From: Persicimonas caeni
GTDB taxonomy: Bacteria > Myxococcota_A > Bradymonadia > Bradymonadales > Bradymonadaceae
Assembly: GCF_006517175.1 (NCBI RefSeq)
Contig: NZ_CP041186.1
Coordinates: 6,661,074-6,725,073, forward strand
DNA: 64,000 bases
Direction: 5' to 3'
The notes beneath the pieces were generated by a model. The model saw nothing but the letters and a program-made list of their open reading frames with translations, was not told the origin of the DNA and ran no database searches. The position numbers and the translations under genes are program-made. Shown one piece after another: positions 7,301 through 17,800 of this stretch. Numbering within the stretch: position 1 is the stretch's first letter; each line of letters opens with the position of its first letter.

Positions 7301-7455
7301 AAACGAGGATTTCGCTCTCCGAGCTCCAGGTGGCGTAGGTATGTGAGTGATGCGTGGCCCACGCCACACGAACTCCCTGGCAACTCGCTCCGAGAACGAA
7401 AGGTGGTGGCTCGAGCTCAGCCGACATGCTGCAAGCTCGAAGAGCGTTACCCGAT

Positions 7456-7493
7456 TTGATAGCCCCCTGCGTAGGCGGAGCCGGAGCTGGGGG
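7456..7493. repeat. Family D repeat, inverted copy
   Basis: TTGATAGCCCCCTGCG and then GGAGCCGGAGCTGGGG are the reverse complement of the unit at 7226-7275, with some decay in the middle. It lies just downstream of the stop of the small membrane protein on the minus strand. Confidence 0.65.
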
Positions 7494-7516
7494 CGGGTAG
7501 GTCTTAGGTGTATCGG

Positions 7517-7786
7517 TCAACGCCCCAGGTCGAGGCGTCGGATGATCTTGTTGTAGACCCCGAACGCCAAGAAGGTTGGCGCCCACTGGCCCACAAAGAG
7601 GCTCTTTTCGCCCTCGCCCACCGCGCGCAGGTAGGCCGAGCCGGCGACCGAGGCGAGCGCCGCCCACACGAAGAAGTCCGACGGCAGGCGCGAGGCCTGG
7701 TGGCCGATGGACGTCTTGCGCCGCGAGTCGCTCTGTTGGGGGCGATAGCTGGTCTCTCCGGTGCTGATTCGCTGTTGGGTGCTCAC
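7517..7786 (-). CDS. Small hypothetical membrane protein (89 aa)
   Basis: The start is set at GTG 7786 because AGGAGG lies seven bases upstream; the longer frame to 7960 would translate through a repeat. The product has a polar, Arg/Gln/Ser-rich N-terminus of about 40 residues and then one or two hydrophobic segments (DFFVWAALASVAGSAYL and SLFVGQWAPTFLAFGVY) and a basic tail. I recognise no function. It is flanked by family D repeats on both sides. Confidence 0.65.
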   Translation of the reverse strand: MSTQQRISTGETSYRPQQSDSRRKTSIGHQASRLPSDFFVWAALASVAGSAYLRAVGEGEKSLFVGQWAPTFLAFGVYNKIIRRLDLGR

Positions 7787-7903
7787 GTGTCCCTCCTGGT
7801 TGAGTGGTGGAGTGCGTTGAGTGCCGGAAACTGCCCGAGTGGCTAAGTTTAGGCACAGGTTGGTTGGATTGGAGGGCGGACCTTTTAGATGCGCGCCGCC
7901 AAT

Positions 7904-7948
7904 TCCCCCCACCTCCGGTCGCGCTGAGCGCTCCCTTCGCAGGGGGAT
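7904..7948. repeat. Family D repeat, third copy
   Basis: CCCCACCTCCGGTCGCGCTG and the following AGCGCTCCCTTCGCAGGGGG match the 7226 unit. It ends 23 bases before the GH15 start codon and so lies in that gene's promoter or leader region. Confidence 0.65.
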
Positions 7949-7971
7949 AAGTAAAGACAAAGAGGTCTACT

Positions 7972-9786
7972 ATGTCCCATCACCCCATCGCCGAATACGC
8001 CCTGTTGTCCGATTGCCACGGCTCCGCGTTGGTCCACCGCGCCGGGTCCATCGATTGGCTCTGCATGCCTCGGTTCGACTCGCCGGCGGTGTTTTGCCGG
8101 CTGCTCGACGAGGAGGGCGGGCATTGGTCGATTCGGCCGGTCGGGGAGTTCGAGGTCGAGCGGCGTTACCTGGACGGCACGTTGGTGCTCGAGACGACGT
8201 TTACGACGCCCGACGGCGAGCTCGTGCTGCTCGACGCGTTGGCGTTGGCGCCCAACGAGGAAGCGCACGGCCACGACCTGGGGGCCGACGCGCCGCATTG
8301 CCTGATTCGTCAGGTGCGGTGTACGCGCGGGGAGGTCGACGTCGAGATCGAGTTCCAGCCGCGCCCGGAGTACGGGCTCATCGCGTCGCTGACGCGGCAG
8401 GTCGACGGCGGTGTGTTGGCGCGGGGTGGCGCGAGCGCGTGGATGTTGTCGTGCGACGTCGACGAGGATGTCGAGCAGTCGGTCGTGCGCTCCGAGTTGT
8501 GCATGCGCGAGGGGGATTGCCGACGGTTTGCGCTGCAGTACGCCAGCATTTTGGACGCGCGTCCCGAGGCGTGGCCGCCGGCGCGCATCGGCGAGCAATT
8601 CGAGACGACCTGCGAGGCGTGGCGGCACTGGCAAGAGATGCACCAGTCTTACGAGGGGCCGTGGCGTGACCTGGTGTGGCATAGCGGCCGGATTCTGCAG
8701 GCGCTGAGCTACTACCCGACCGGGGCGATCATCGCGGCGGCGACGACGTCATTGCCCGAGACGGTCGGCGGGGAGCGCAACTGGGATTACCGATACACCT
8801 GGGTGCGCGACGCCAGCTTTACGCTCGACGCGCTGTGGGTGGCCGCGTGTCCCGACGAGGCCGAGAAGTTTATCGACTTTCTGGCCAACGCCGCGTTCAC
8901 CAAGATCGAGCGCGGCCACGATATGCAAATCATGTACGGGATTGCCGGGGAGCACGACCTGAGCGAGCGCGAGCTGGGTCATCTGGCGGGGTGGCGAGGC
9001 AGCCGGCCTGTGCGCGTGGGCAACGGGGCGTGGAACCAGCGCCAGATCGACGTCTACGGTGAGCTGCTCGCCGCGGTTCATCGGCTGCGTGAGCACTTGG
9101 GCGAGGTCGACGAGCTCACCAAGCGCTTTTTGGTCCAGGTCGCCGACGCTGCGTCCCGTTGCTGGAAACAGGCCGACCAGGGCATCTGGGAGGTGCGCGG
9201 CGAGCCGCGCCACTACCTGTACTCGAAGCTGATGTGCTGGGTGGCGATGGACCGCGCCATCGCGTTGTCGGATTGGTTGGAGGCGTCGCACAGAGTCGAC
9301 GCGTGGGACAAAGCGCGCGAGGAGATTCGCCGCGCGATCCTCGACGAGGGGTGGAACGAGCAGGTCGGGGCGTTCACCCAGTCGTTCGGCGACGACGCGC
9401 TCGACGCTTCGAGCCTCGTGATCCCGCTGGTGGACTTCCTGCCCGCCGACGACGAGCGAGTGCTGGCCACCGTCGACGCCATCGAGGAGCACCTGACCGA
9501 CGAACACGGCCTGGTCTATCGTTACCTGCGAGACGACGGGCTGCGCGGCGAGGAGGGGAGCTTTTTGCTGTGCACCTTTTGGCTGGCTCACGCGCGGGCC
9601 CTGGCCGGTCAAACCGAGCACGCCCGCGCCATCTTCGAGCGCGCCGCCTCGTACGCCAACGATCTGGGTCTTCTGGCCGAAGAGGTCGACTCCGAGACGG
9701 GCGAATTGCTCGGTAATTTTCCGCAGGCCTTCAGCCATATCGGATTGGTCAACGCGGCCTGGGCGATTCAGCAGGCGGAGGCTTGA
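7972..9786 (+). CDS. Glycoside hydrolase family 15 (trehalase/glucoamylase type)
   Basis: A 604-residue cytoplasmic protein with the standard bacterial GH15 layout: an N-terminal beta-sandwich opening with EYALLSDCHGSALVHRAGSI and an alpha/alpha barrel from about residue 260. The barrel begins with ETVGGERNWDYRYTWVRDAS. Glu407 in GIWEVRGEPRHY is the likely general acid. Family members act on alpha-glucosidic bonds; proteins of this type include actinobacterial trehalases and other glucosidases, so trehalose is a reasonable but unproved substrate. No signal peptide is seen. The TPP-GH65 fusion gene lies 5 kb downstream. Confidence 0.9.
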   Translation: MSHHPIAEYALLSDCHGSALVHRAGSIDWLCMPRFDSPAVFCRLLDEEGGHWSIRPVGEFEVERRYLDGTLVLETTFTTPDGELVLLDALALAPNEEAHGHDLGADAPHCLIRQVRCTRGEVDVEIEFQPRPEYGLIASLTRQVDGGVLARGGASAWMLSCDVDEDVEQSVVRSELCMREGDCRRFALQYASILDARPEAWPPARIGEQFETTCEAWRHWQEMHQSYEGPWRDLVWHSGRILQALSYYPTGAIIAAATTSLPETVGGERNWDYRYTWVRDASFTLDALWVAACPDEAEKFIDFLANAAFTKIERGHDMQIMYGIAGEHDLSERELGHLAGWRGSRPVRVGNGAWNQRQIDVYGELLAAVHRLREHLGEVDELTKRFLVQVADAASRCWKQADQGIWEVRGEPRHYLYSKLMCWVAMDRAIALSDWLEASHRVDAWDKAREEIRRAILDEGWNEQVGAFTQSFGDDALDASSLVIPLVDFLPADDERVLATVDAIEEHLTDEHGLVYRYLRDDGLRGEEGSFLLCTFWLAHARALAGQTEHARAIFERAASYANDLGLLAEEVDSETGELLGNFPQAFSHIGLVNAAWAIQQAEA

Positions 9787-9900
9787 ACGGTGGATGTCAC
9801 CGGAATCGTTCGTAATTTTGGGTTAAGATGAGTTGGAGTGGTCTCGTGGCTCGACAACAGGTCTATGCTGCGGAGGCCGTGTACTCACAAGGAGGGACTC

Positions 9901-10518
9901 ATGGCGGCTCGATCGAAGGAACTCATAAAGACACCGTACCGGGAGCGATGGGGGTGGGTGGCCGCACGCGGCATCTTTGCCCTCCTTTTTGGCGTCATTG
10001 CGCTGATCTGGCCCGGTATCAGCCTGTTCGCCCTGGTCATTCTGTTCGGCGCCTATGCGCTGATCGATGGGATTGCCTCGCTGGCGTTTGCCGCGAGCGG
10101 GGGCAAGACGCCGTCGGGTAGGACGTGGCCGCTTGTGCTGATGGGCCTTGCGGGCATCGGCGCGGCCGTCGCCGCGTTTGTGTGGCCCGGGGTGACCGCG
10201 TTCGTGTTGTTGTGGATCATCGCAGCTTGGGCCGTGGCCACCGGAATTCTCGAGGTCATCGCCTATTTCTCGTTGCGCAAAAACCTGGACCATTCCTGGC
10301 TGCTGCTGGCGAGCGGGCTGTTGTCTATCGCGTTCGGCGCAGCATTGATGCTGTGGCCGGTGGCAGGGTTGCTTACGGTGGTGGTGTTGGTCGGAGTCTA
10401 CGCCATCTTGGCTGGCCTGACGCTGCTCGCGCTGGCGTTCGCCATGCGGCGTTCGCTCAAACACAAGACCCCGGTCGATCGGCGTCAAACGCCCCCGGGT
10501 GAGCCGACGCCTGCATGA
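9901..10518 (+). CDS. HdeD-family membrane protein
   Basis: 205 residues with about six hydrophobic segments in three pairs. The repeated pattern (RGIFALLFGVIALIWPGISL; ATGILEVIAYFSLRK; GLLSIAFGAALMLWP) is the HdeD/DUF308 signature. HdeD proteins are linked to acid stress in enterobacteria; the role here is unknown. The ATG at 9901 follows AAGGAGGGACTC. The stop overlaps the next start by four bases (ATGA), so the two genes are translationally coupled. Confidence 0.85.
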   Translation: MAARSKELIKTPYRERWGWVAARGIFALLFGVIALIWPGISLFALVILFGAYALIDGIASLAFAASGGKTPSGRTWPLVLMGLAGIGAAVAAFVWPGVTAFVLLWIIAAWAVATGILEVIAYFSLRKNLDHSWLLLASGLLSIAFGAALMLWPVAGLLTVVVLVGVYAILAGLTLLALAFAMRRSLKHKTPVDRRQTPPGEPTPA

Positions 10519-11372
10519 GCACGGGGGAGAACATGCTGCGGGACTTCTTGGCGCTCGAGTCGAACTGGTGGGTGTTTTTCGTGCTCACCTTCGTCGTCTT
10601 TTTGGCGATGGTCGAAGTCGGCTACCGGTTTGGCCGCTGGCGCCGCAAGCGGCAGGCCGATCCGGCCGAGCAGAAGTCTCAAACGGGCACCGTGCTCGCC
10701 GCGCTGTTGGCGCTGTTGGGCTTTTTGTTGGCCATCAGTTTCGGGGTAGCCGCCGACCGGTTCGGAGAGCGCAAAGCGTTGGTGCTCCAGGAAGCCAACG
10801 CCATCGGCACGACGTTTTTGCGCACGGACTTTCTCGACGAGCCGCACCGAACCACCGTGCGCCAGTTGTTGCGAGGCTACACCGCCTCGCGCATTCAATA
10901 CGTTCGGCAGGGGGATTTCACCGACCTGGACGCCGCGCTCGAAGGCGCCGCCCAGGTCCACGACGAGTTGTGGCAGGTGGCCGACGTCGTCGCCGAGCAA
11001 AACCCGCGGTCGGTTCCTGTCGGCTTGTTCATCGACTCGCTCAACGAGGTGATCGACCTGCACGAGGAGCGGGTGACGGTGGCCTTTCGCTACCGAGTCC
11101 CGCCCAGTCTGTTGTGGACGCTGTACCTGGTCTCGGTGTTGGCGATGGGCACGATGGGGCTGCACTTTGGCCTGAGCGGCACGCGCAGCTTGGCGGCGAC
11201 GGTGGCGTTGATCGTGTCCTTTGCAGCTATCTTGCTGCTCATCGTCGACCTCGATTCGCCGACCCAGCGGCTCTTCGATGTGTCTCAGGACCCGTTGGTC
11301 GACACGCTGAAGACGATGGAGGAAGCGCGCGCCCGTGAGCCGCCGGTCGGCGGTGGGCCGGTCGAGGAGTAG
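10515..11372 (+). CDS. DUF4239-type membrane protein (bestrophin-like)
   Basis: 285 residues. N-terminal helices at about 17-37 and 58-80 are followed by a soluble alpha-helical middle with NAIGTTFLRTDFLDEP, then two C-terminal helices near 190-235. This arrangement fits the DUF4239 family, described as bestrophin-like. Starts within the stop codon of the HdeD-like gene. A strong terminator follows at 11390. Function unknown; channel activity would be a guess. Confidence 0.75.
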   Translation: MSTGENMLRDFLALESNWWVFFVLTFVVFLAMVEVGYRFGRWRRKRQADPAEQKSQTGTVLAALLALLGFLLAISFGVAADRFGERKALVLQEANAIGTTFLRTDFLDEPHRTTVRQLLRGYTASRIQYVRQGDFTDLDAALEGAAQVHDELWQVADVVAEQNPRSVPVGLFIDSLNEVIDLHEERVTVAFRYRVPPSLLWTLYLVSVLAMGTMGLHFGLSGTRSLAATVALIVSFAAILLLIVDLDSPTQRLFDVSQDPLVDTLKTMEEARAREPPVGGGPVEE

Positions 11373-11389
11373 TCTTACGAAGCGTGAAC

Positions 11390-11428
11390 AAAAGCGCCCC
11401 GGAGCGGACACCGCTCCGGGGCGCTTTT
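11390..11428. terminator. Bidirectional intrinsic terminator
   Basis: AAAAGCGCCCCGGAGCGG (11390-11407) pairs perfectly with its reverse complement at 11411-11428 around an ACA loop, ending in TTTT on both strands. It separates the rightward HdeD/DUF4239 pair from the leftward surface-protein gene. Confidence 0.93.
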
Positions 11429-11476
11429 GTGTGTGGTCAGACCATGGTTCGGTCAGACAAAAGGTTGACTCACGCC

Positions 11477-14400
11477 TCACTCACGCCGGCGACGCAGGCG
11501 CGGGGCGAGCACGAAGAGCAGGGCGAGCATGGCGGCCAGGCCGTTGGACGGGCCGTTGGTGCTGCTGCAGCCACAGCCGTCGTCTTCGGCGGCGTTGGCG
11601 TTGGTGTTCGTGTCGGTGTCCGGTTCGGTGTCGGTGCCCGGGGTGTCGTCGCACACGTCGCCGATGCCGTCTTCGTCGGCGTCGGCCTGGTCGGCGTTGG
11701 CCGTCAGCGGGCAGTTGTCGGCGTCGTCGAGCACGGTGTCCTCGTCGTCATCGTTGTCGCAGGCGTCGCCGAACTCGTCGGAGTCGGTGTTCGTCTGCTC
11801 GGCGTTGTCGGTCAGCGGACAGTTGTCGGCGTCGTTGTCGACGCCGTCGCCGTCGAGGTCGCCGTCGCATTCGTCGCCCGCGCCATCGGCGTCGAGGTCG
11901 GCCTGGTCGGCGTTGGCGACGGCCGGGCAATTGTCGGCGTCGTTGTCGATGCCGTCGCCGTCGAGGTCGCCGTCGCAGGCGTCGCCGGTGCCATTACCGT
12001 CGGTGTCGGCCTGGTCGGCGTTGGCGACAAGGCGGCAATTATCCGCGTCGTCGGCGACGGTGTCGTCGTCGCTGTCGGTGTCGCGGTAGTCGGGCGTGCC
12101 GTCTGCGTCGGTGTCGACTGCGGGCGTGGACGGATCGTCGTCGCCGGCCTCGTCGGCGTCGAGCAGGCCGTCGCCGTCGGAGTCGTCGTCGAGGGCGTCG
12201 ATGATGCCGTCCGCGTCGGTGTCGGCGGGGGCGTTGCCCGAGCCGTCGGCGTACTCTTCGCCGTCGCCAATCGAGTCGCTGTCGCTATCGGTGAGCGTCG
12301 GGTCCATGCCCGCGGCGGTCTCGTCGACGTCCGAGACGCCGTCGCCGTCGGTGTCCTCGTCGCAGGCGTCACCGATGGAGTCACCGTCGAGGTCTTCCTG
12401 GTCGGTGTTCGCCGCGGTCGGGCAGTTGTCGGCGTCGTCGGCGACGGTGTCGTCGTCGCTGTCGGTGTCGCGGTAGTCGGGCGTGCCGTCCGCGTCGGTG
12501 TCGACTGCGGGCGTGGACGGATCGTCGTCGCCGGCTTCGTCAGCGTCGAGCAGGCCGTCGCCGTCGGAGTCGTCGTCGAGGGCGTCGATGGTGCCGTCCG
12601 CGTCGGTGTCGGCGGGGTCGTTGAAGTCGCCTACCTCGTCGGTGTCGGAGATGCCGTCGCCGTCGGAGTCCTGCGAGGCCGGGTTGAGGCCGTTGTCGGT
12701 CTCCCAGGTGTCCGGAAGGCCGTCAGCGTCGGCGTCGAGGTAGCTCACCGTCACGGTGACGTCGCGCGAGTCACTCGCCGTTCCGTCACTCGCCGAGAGG
12801 GTCAGCGTGTGGTCGCCGGCGTCGGCGTAGCCCGGCGTCCAGTTGAAGTCGCCGGTGCCGGCGTCGATGGTCGCGCCGGTCGGCAGCGGCTGGACGTCGT
12901 AGGTGAGCGTGTCGCCGTCGGGATCATCGGCGGCCACAACAAAGGTGAGGGCGGTGCCTTCGGTCACCGTCAGCGGGCCCTGCGGGGTCGGCGCAGTGAG
13001 CACGGGGGCGTCGTTGATCGGGTTGACCGTGATGGTGACCACGGCCGTGTCGACGCTGCCGTTGCCGTCGGCGATGGCGTAGGAGAACGAATCGGTGCCG
13101 TTGAAGTTGGCGTTCGGGGTGTAGGTGACCGTGCCGTCGCCGTTGTCGGTCGCGGTGCCGTTGGCAGGCGTGTTGACCGTGGTCACCGTGAGCGTGTCGC
13201 CGTCGACGTCGACGTCGTTCGCCAACAGGTCGATCGTGACCTGCATCTCTTCGTCGGTCGTGGCGGTGTCGGCGACGGCGTCGGGCGCGTCGTTCACACC
13301 CGTGAGGGTCACGTCGACCTGGGCGGTGTCGGTGCCGCCGTTACCGTCCGAGACCGTGTAGGTGAACGAGTCGGTGCCGGCGAAGTCGGCGTTGGGCGTG
13401 TAAGTGATCGTGTTGTCGGCGTTGATCGTCACGGCGCCGTGAGCCGGCGTGTTCGTGGCGGTGACGCTGAGCGTATCGCCCTCGGGGTCCGAGTCGTTGT
13501 CGAGCGGGGACAGCGTCACCGGGGTGTCCTCGGTGCCGCTTGCGGTGTCGTCGACGGCATCCGGGGCGTCGTTGACCGGGGTGATGGTGAGCGTGACGCT
13601 CGCCGAGGCGGTGCGCGAGCCGTCGGAGATTTCGTAGGTGAAGCTGTCCGAGCCGTTGAAGTCGGCGTCGGGCGTGTAGGTGAACGAGCCGTCGGCGTTG
13701 AGGGTCAGCGTGCCATGGGCGACGTCGGTGAGCACGCCGGTGACGCTGAGCGGGTCATTGTCGGGGTCGGTGTCGTTGCCGAGTACGCCGGGCGCCGAGA
13801 CGTCGAGCAGCGCGTCTTCGTCGGTGGTGTAGCTGTCCGCGTTGGCCACGGGAGGCACGCCGCCGCCCCAGGTGAGCGCGTTGACCATCAGCTGGGTGCC
13901 GTCGGTATTCGACTCCCAGAAGTCCGAGCGGATGTCCGAGGAGGGCGGAAAGAAGTTCAGGCTGACGGTGCGACCGTTCGACGGGGTCAACGCCGCCACC
14001 AGGGGCAGGCCGTTGGACCAGCTGGCGACGAGCTCGGCGCCCGAGGTCAGCGTCGCGCTGGCGTTGTGGTAGCTCGACGAGCCGCCGTCGAAGGTGTTCA
14101 CGCCTGCCAGAAGCTCGTGGTTGGGGAGCTCTTTGACCAACGTCAGGCGCGTGTTTTGGTCTTGGCCGCTGCCGGTGATGGGGGCGTAGCCGGCCGAGAT
14201 GAAGCGGCCCTGCAGGCCGAGGGAACTCGAGGAGCCCTGCATGCCGAAGGTGGCCAGCACGACGTGGCCGCCGGCGTCGACGTAATCCGCCAAGACATCG
14301 CCGAGGGCGACCGGGCTGGCGAAACTGCTATTCGAGTAGACGAGCACCGCGTCGTATTGCTGCAATTCGGTCAACGACGGGGTGGCCTGATTCGCGTTGT

Positions 14401-14602
14401 GGAGCGTGATGCTCGTAAACGCGCCCGAGCCCTGCAGCTTCGTCTGGACGTCGGGCACATAACTCGGATCGGCGTGATAGATCCCGATATCTTGAGCGAA
14501 GCCCAGGGCGGGGAGCAAGAGGGTGAGGATGACGCCGAGCAGCGCTGCAAAGGCAGGGCGGCTCGGTTGGAGGCGCGAGGAGATGCCTGGTTCTCTATAC
14601 AT
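11477..14602 (-). CDS. Large surface protein: cadherin-like, TSP3 repeats, MYXO-CTERM
   Basis: 1041 residues from ATG 14602 (a longer frame to 14674 is disfavoured because MYREPG leads straight into the signal peptide). Order: signal peptide (to about 37, ending GFAQ); a ThuA/GATase-like region of about 230 residues; three cadherin-like/VCBS repeats of about 95 residues, each with F.YTP.ADF.GTDSFTY-type cores; an Ig-like domain; more than ten Asp-rich thrombospondin type 3 calcium repeats; and the C-terminal tail GCGCSS, a hydrophobic helix and RLRRRR. The tail is a MYXO-CTERM sorting signal, implying cell-surface display. A 51-residue block is repeated exactly in the TSP3 zone. Confidence 0.9.
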   Translation of the reverse strand: MYREPGISSRLQPSRPAFAALLGVILTLLLPALGFAQDIGIYHADPSYVPDVQTKLQGSGAFTSITLHNANQATPSLTELQQYDAVLVYSNSSFASPVALGDVLADYVDAGGHVVLATFGMQGSSSSLGLQGRFISAGYAPITGSGQDQNTRLTLVKELPNHELLAGVNTFDGGSSSYHNASATLTSGAELVASWSNGLPLVAALTPSNGRTVSLNFFPPSSDIRSDFWESNTDGTQLMVNALTWGGGVPPVANADSYTTDEDALLDVSAPGVLGNDTDPDNDPLSVTGVLTDVAHGTLTLNADGSFTYTPDADFNGSDSFTYEISDGSRTASASVTLTITPVNDAPDAVDDTASGTEDTPVTLSPLDNDSDPEGDTLSVTATNTPAHGAVTINADNTITYTPNADFAGTDSFTYTVSDGNGGTDTAQVDVTLTGVNDAPDAVADTATTDEEMQVTIDLLANDVDVDGDTLTVTTVNTPANGTATDNGDGTVTYTPNANFNGTDSFSYAIADGNGSVDTAVVTITVNPINDAPVLTAPTPQGPLTVTEGTALTFVVAADDPDGDTLTYDVQPLPTGATIDAGTGDFNWTPGYADAGDHTLTLSASDGTASDSRDVTVTVSYLDADADGLPDTWETDNGLNPASQDSDGDGISDTDEVGDFNDPADTDADGTIDALDDDSDGDGLLDADEAGDDDPSTPAVDTDADGTPDYRDTDSDDDTVADDADNCPTAANTDQEDLDGDSIGDACDEDTDGDGVSDVDETAAGMDPTLTDSDSDSIGDGEEYADGSGNAPADTDADGIIDALDDDSDGDGLLDADEAGDDDPSTPAVDTDADGTPDYRDTDSDDDTVADDADNCRLVANADQADTDGNGTGDACDGDLDGDGIDNDADNCPAVANADQADLDADGAGDECDGDLDGDGVDNDADNCPLTDNAEQTNTDSDEFGDACDNDDDEDTVLDDADNCPLTANADQADADEDGIGDVCDDTPGTDTEPDTDTNTNANAAEDDGCGCSSTNGPSNGLAAMLALLFVLAPRLRRRRE

Positions 14603-14846
14603 CTTGTCAGCTCTCTGAGGGGAAGTTCGAAAAGGCCATCGAGTGGCCGCTGAACGGTTGCATTTGCCCCCCAAGGGTGTTGTGCGCAGGAGCAGTCTAT
14701 CGGGTGGGCAGGGGAGATGAAAGTTGATTGTGTGACTTTCTGGAGGGGCCGGCGAGATAACTCGTCACCTTTCGGTCTTTCGGGCTTATATTTCGCCGTG
14801 AGCGACGCGCGCCAGCAAATGTGCCACAAACTCCTGGAGGGACACG

Positions 14847-17800
14847 ATGCCCGAGACGCGCAAGCAGACCGTGGAATTGCCCGACGCCGGACTCTTCGTC
14901 GACCATATCGGCGCCAGCGAGTTAGCGATCTATTTCGGATACGAGGGGGCCCTGGTGCCCCCGGGAGACGGCGCGAAGCTCGACGACGCGATCCGCACGC
15001 AGATCGAGAGGCTCTCCAAGCTGTGCCTGTTCGGCGTCGTCAGCGAGCGCGACGTATCCGAGCTGCGCGAGTGTGTGGGGCTCGATTCGGTGGTGTACGT
15101 GGGAAATCACGGCTTCGAGGTGGTCGCCGCGCACGGAAAGCGCATCGACCCCAAGCCGGGAGACGACTATCTGCCCGACCTGGCCGAAGTCGGCCACGAG
15201 CTCTCCCGGCTCCTCGGCGAGCAGGCGGACCGGCTGATCCGCCACCGGTTTTTGCACAAGCTGACCCTCGATGGACTCGAGGCCGACGAGGCGGCCAGGC
15301 TCGAGGAGGTAGTCGACGAAGTGCTGGCCAATCGCCCCGAACTGACGGCGGTGCGATCGACGGACGCCGTCGAGATCATGCCGGCGGTCGGCTGGCACGA
15401 AGGCGCGGCGATGGAGTGGGCGCTCGAGGCGATCGAGCGGGATACGCCGGGGGTCACGCCGGTCTACGTCGGCCCGTCGAGTCATCCCTTCGACCCATTT
15501 CGCTTCCTGGGCGAGCGCGGCATCTCCATTGTGGTTGGGGAGCCCGGTGAGAAGGGGGCGTCGGCCGATTTTTGGCTGCCCGATACCGATGCAGTACTCG
15601 ACTTTCTCGTGCATCTGACCGAACACCTCGACCGGGTGTTGAGCCGCGAGGGGTGGATGCTGCGCTACGACAAGTACGACCCCGACAAAGAGGGCACCCG
15701 CGAGTCGCTTTGCACGCTGGGGAACGGCTATTTCGCCACCCGGGGCGCTGCGCCCGAGGCCGACGCCGACGATATCCACTACCCGGGCACCTATATCGCT
15801 GCCTTCTACAATCGCCTGAGCACCGACCGCGCGGGGCGAAAGGTCGAGAACGAGGACCTGGTCAACCTGCCGAACTGGCTGTCACTGAAGTTTCGCATCG
15901 ATGGGGAGGAGTGGTTCGATCTCGACGAGGTCGACATCGAGTCGTACGAGCAGACCCTGGACATCAAGCACGGACTCTTGCACCGCCACGTGCGCTTTCG
16001 CGACCGCCTGGGGCGCACCACGAAGGTCGACCAGACCCGCTTCGTGCACATGGACGATCCGCATCTGGGTGGGCTCAAGACCACGGTGAAGCCGGTGGAC
16101 TGGAGCGGTGTCCTCGAGATTCGATCGGTGCTCGACGGACAGGTCGTCAACGACAACGTGCGAAGTCACGCCGAGCTTCGGAAGCGTCACCTGGAGGTGC
16201 TCGACCTCGAGGAGGTCGACTCGCACACGGTGTTTCTTCGCGTGCGCACCGTGCAGTCGCGCCGCGAGGTCGCCCAGGCCGCGCGCACCCAGGTCTATCG
16301 CAACGGGGAAGTGGCCGATGCCCACGCTTCGTTTGTGCACGACGTGGCCGGTGAGGTGGGCCACCACTACGTGGTCGACGTCGAGCGCGACGACAAGCTG
16401 GTGGTCGAGAAACTGGTCGCGATGTTCAATTCGCGTGACGTGGCCGTCTCGGAGTGCGGCTACAACGCCCAAAAGCATATCCGGCGCGCGCCGCGCTTCG
16501 ACGAGGCCGTGGTGAGCCACCAGCGCGCGTGGAATCATATCTGGCGTCGCTTCGACATCGGCATGGTGTGCCGCGGAGAGTGTCGCATGGACGCCATGCC
16601 GGTGATGATCTTGCGCCTGCACGTCTTCCACCTCGTCCAGACCGCCTCGCCGAACACTCGCGATATCGACACAGGCATTCCTGCGCGCGGCTGGCATGGC
16701 GAGGCGTACCGGGGGCACGTCTTTTGGGATGAGTTGTTCATCTTCCCGCTGCTCAACCTGCGCATGCCCGAGATTACTCGCGCGCTGCTCCTGTACCGCC
16801 ATCGTCGCCTCGACGAGGCGCGCCACCGCGCGTGTGATATCGGCTGCAAAGGCGCGCTCTACCCCTGGCAAAGCGGCAGCGACGGCGAAGAAGAGACCCC
16901 CATGGCCCACTACCAGCCCGATTCGAAGAGCTGGAAGCCCGAGAACACCTGGCTGCAACGCCACATCAGCGCGGCGGTCGCCTACAACGTCTGGCAGTAC
17001 TACCAGGTCACCGGCGACCTGGAGTTTTTGGACCGCTACGGCAGCGAGATCATCCTGGAGGTGGCGCGTTTCTATGCCAATCTGGCCACCTACAACAACA
17101 AGATCGACCGCTACGAGATTCGGCATGTGGTCGGCCCCGATGAATACCACGACCGATATCCGGGGGCCGAAGAGCTAGGTGTTCACAACAACGCTTACAC
17201 CAACTTGATGGCCGTCTGGGTGCTCACCCGCGCGCTCGAGGTCCTCGAGTTGTTGCCCCGGCGGCGAGCCATCGAGCTGTGCGAGCGGCTGCACGTGACG
17301 CACCGGGAGGTCGACAAGTGGCACGACGTGAGCCGGAAGATGCGCGTGATTGTGCTCGACGACGGGCTCATCAGTCAGTTCGAGGGCTACGAAACCCTCG
17401 AGGAGCTCGACCGCGATCGCTACCGCCAAGAGTATGGAGGCCTGCAACATATCGCAGCCGTGCTCGAAGAAGAGGGGAGGGACATCAACGAGTACAAGAT
17501 CTCGAAGCAGGCCGACGTGCTCATGCTCTTCTACCTCTTCTCGGACAAAGAGCTGCAGGAGCTATTCGCGCGTATCGATGTCGAGTTCGACGAGGAGATG
17601 GTGGGCCGAAACGTCGACTACTACCTCGAGCGCACCGCCCACGGGTCGAGCCTGAGCCGAATCGTACACTCGTGGGTGGAGGCCGACCGCAACCCGGCGC
17701 GGGGTTGGGGGCTCTTTACCGAGGCGCTGCTCAACGACGTGGCCGACACCCAAGGGGGAACCACTCCCGAAGGCATCCACCTGGGGGCGATGGCCGGCAC

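Noticed and set aside
11384-14653. A 1089-codon open frame on the plus strand, antisense to the MYXO-CTERM protein
   Set aside because: It is a shadow produced by the GC-rich, Asp-rich periodic coding sequence on the minus strand. Its translation is low-complexity Val/Gly/Arg, while the minus strand has a signal peptide, recognisable domains and a sorting tail.
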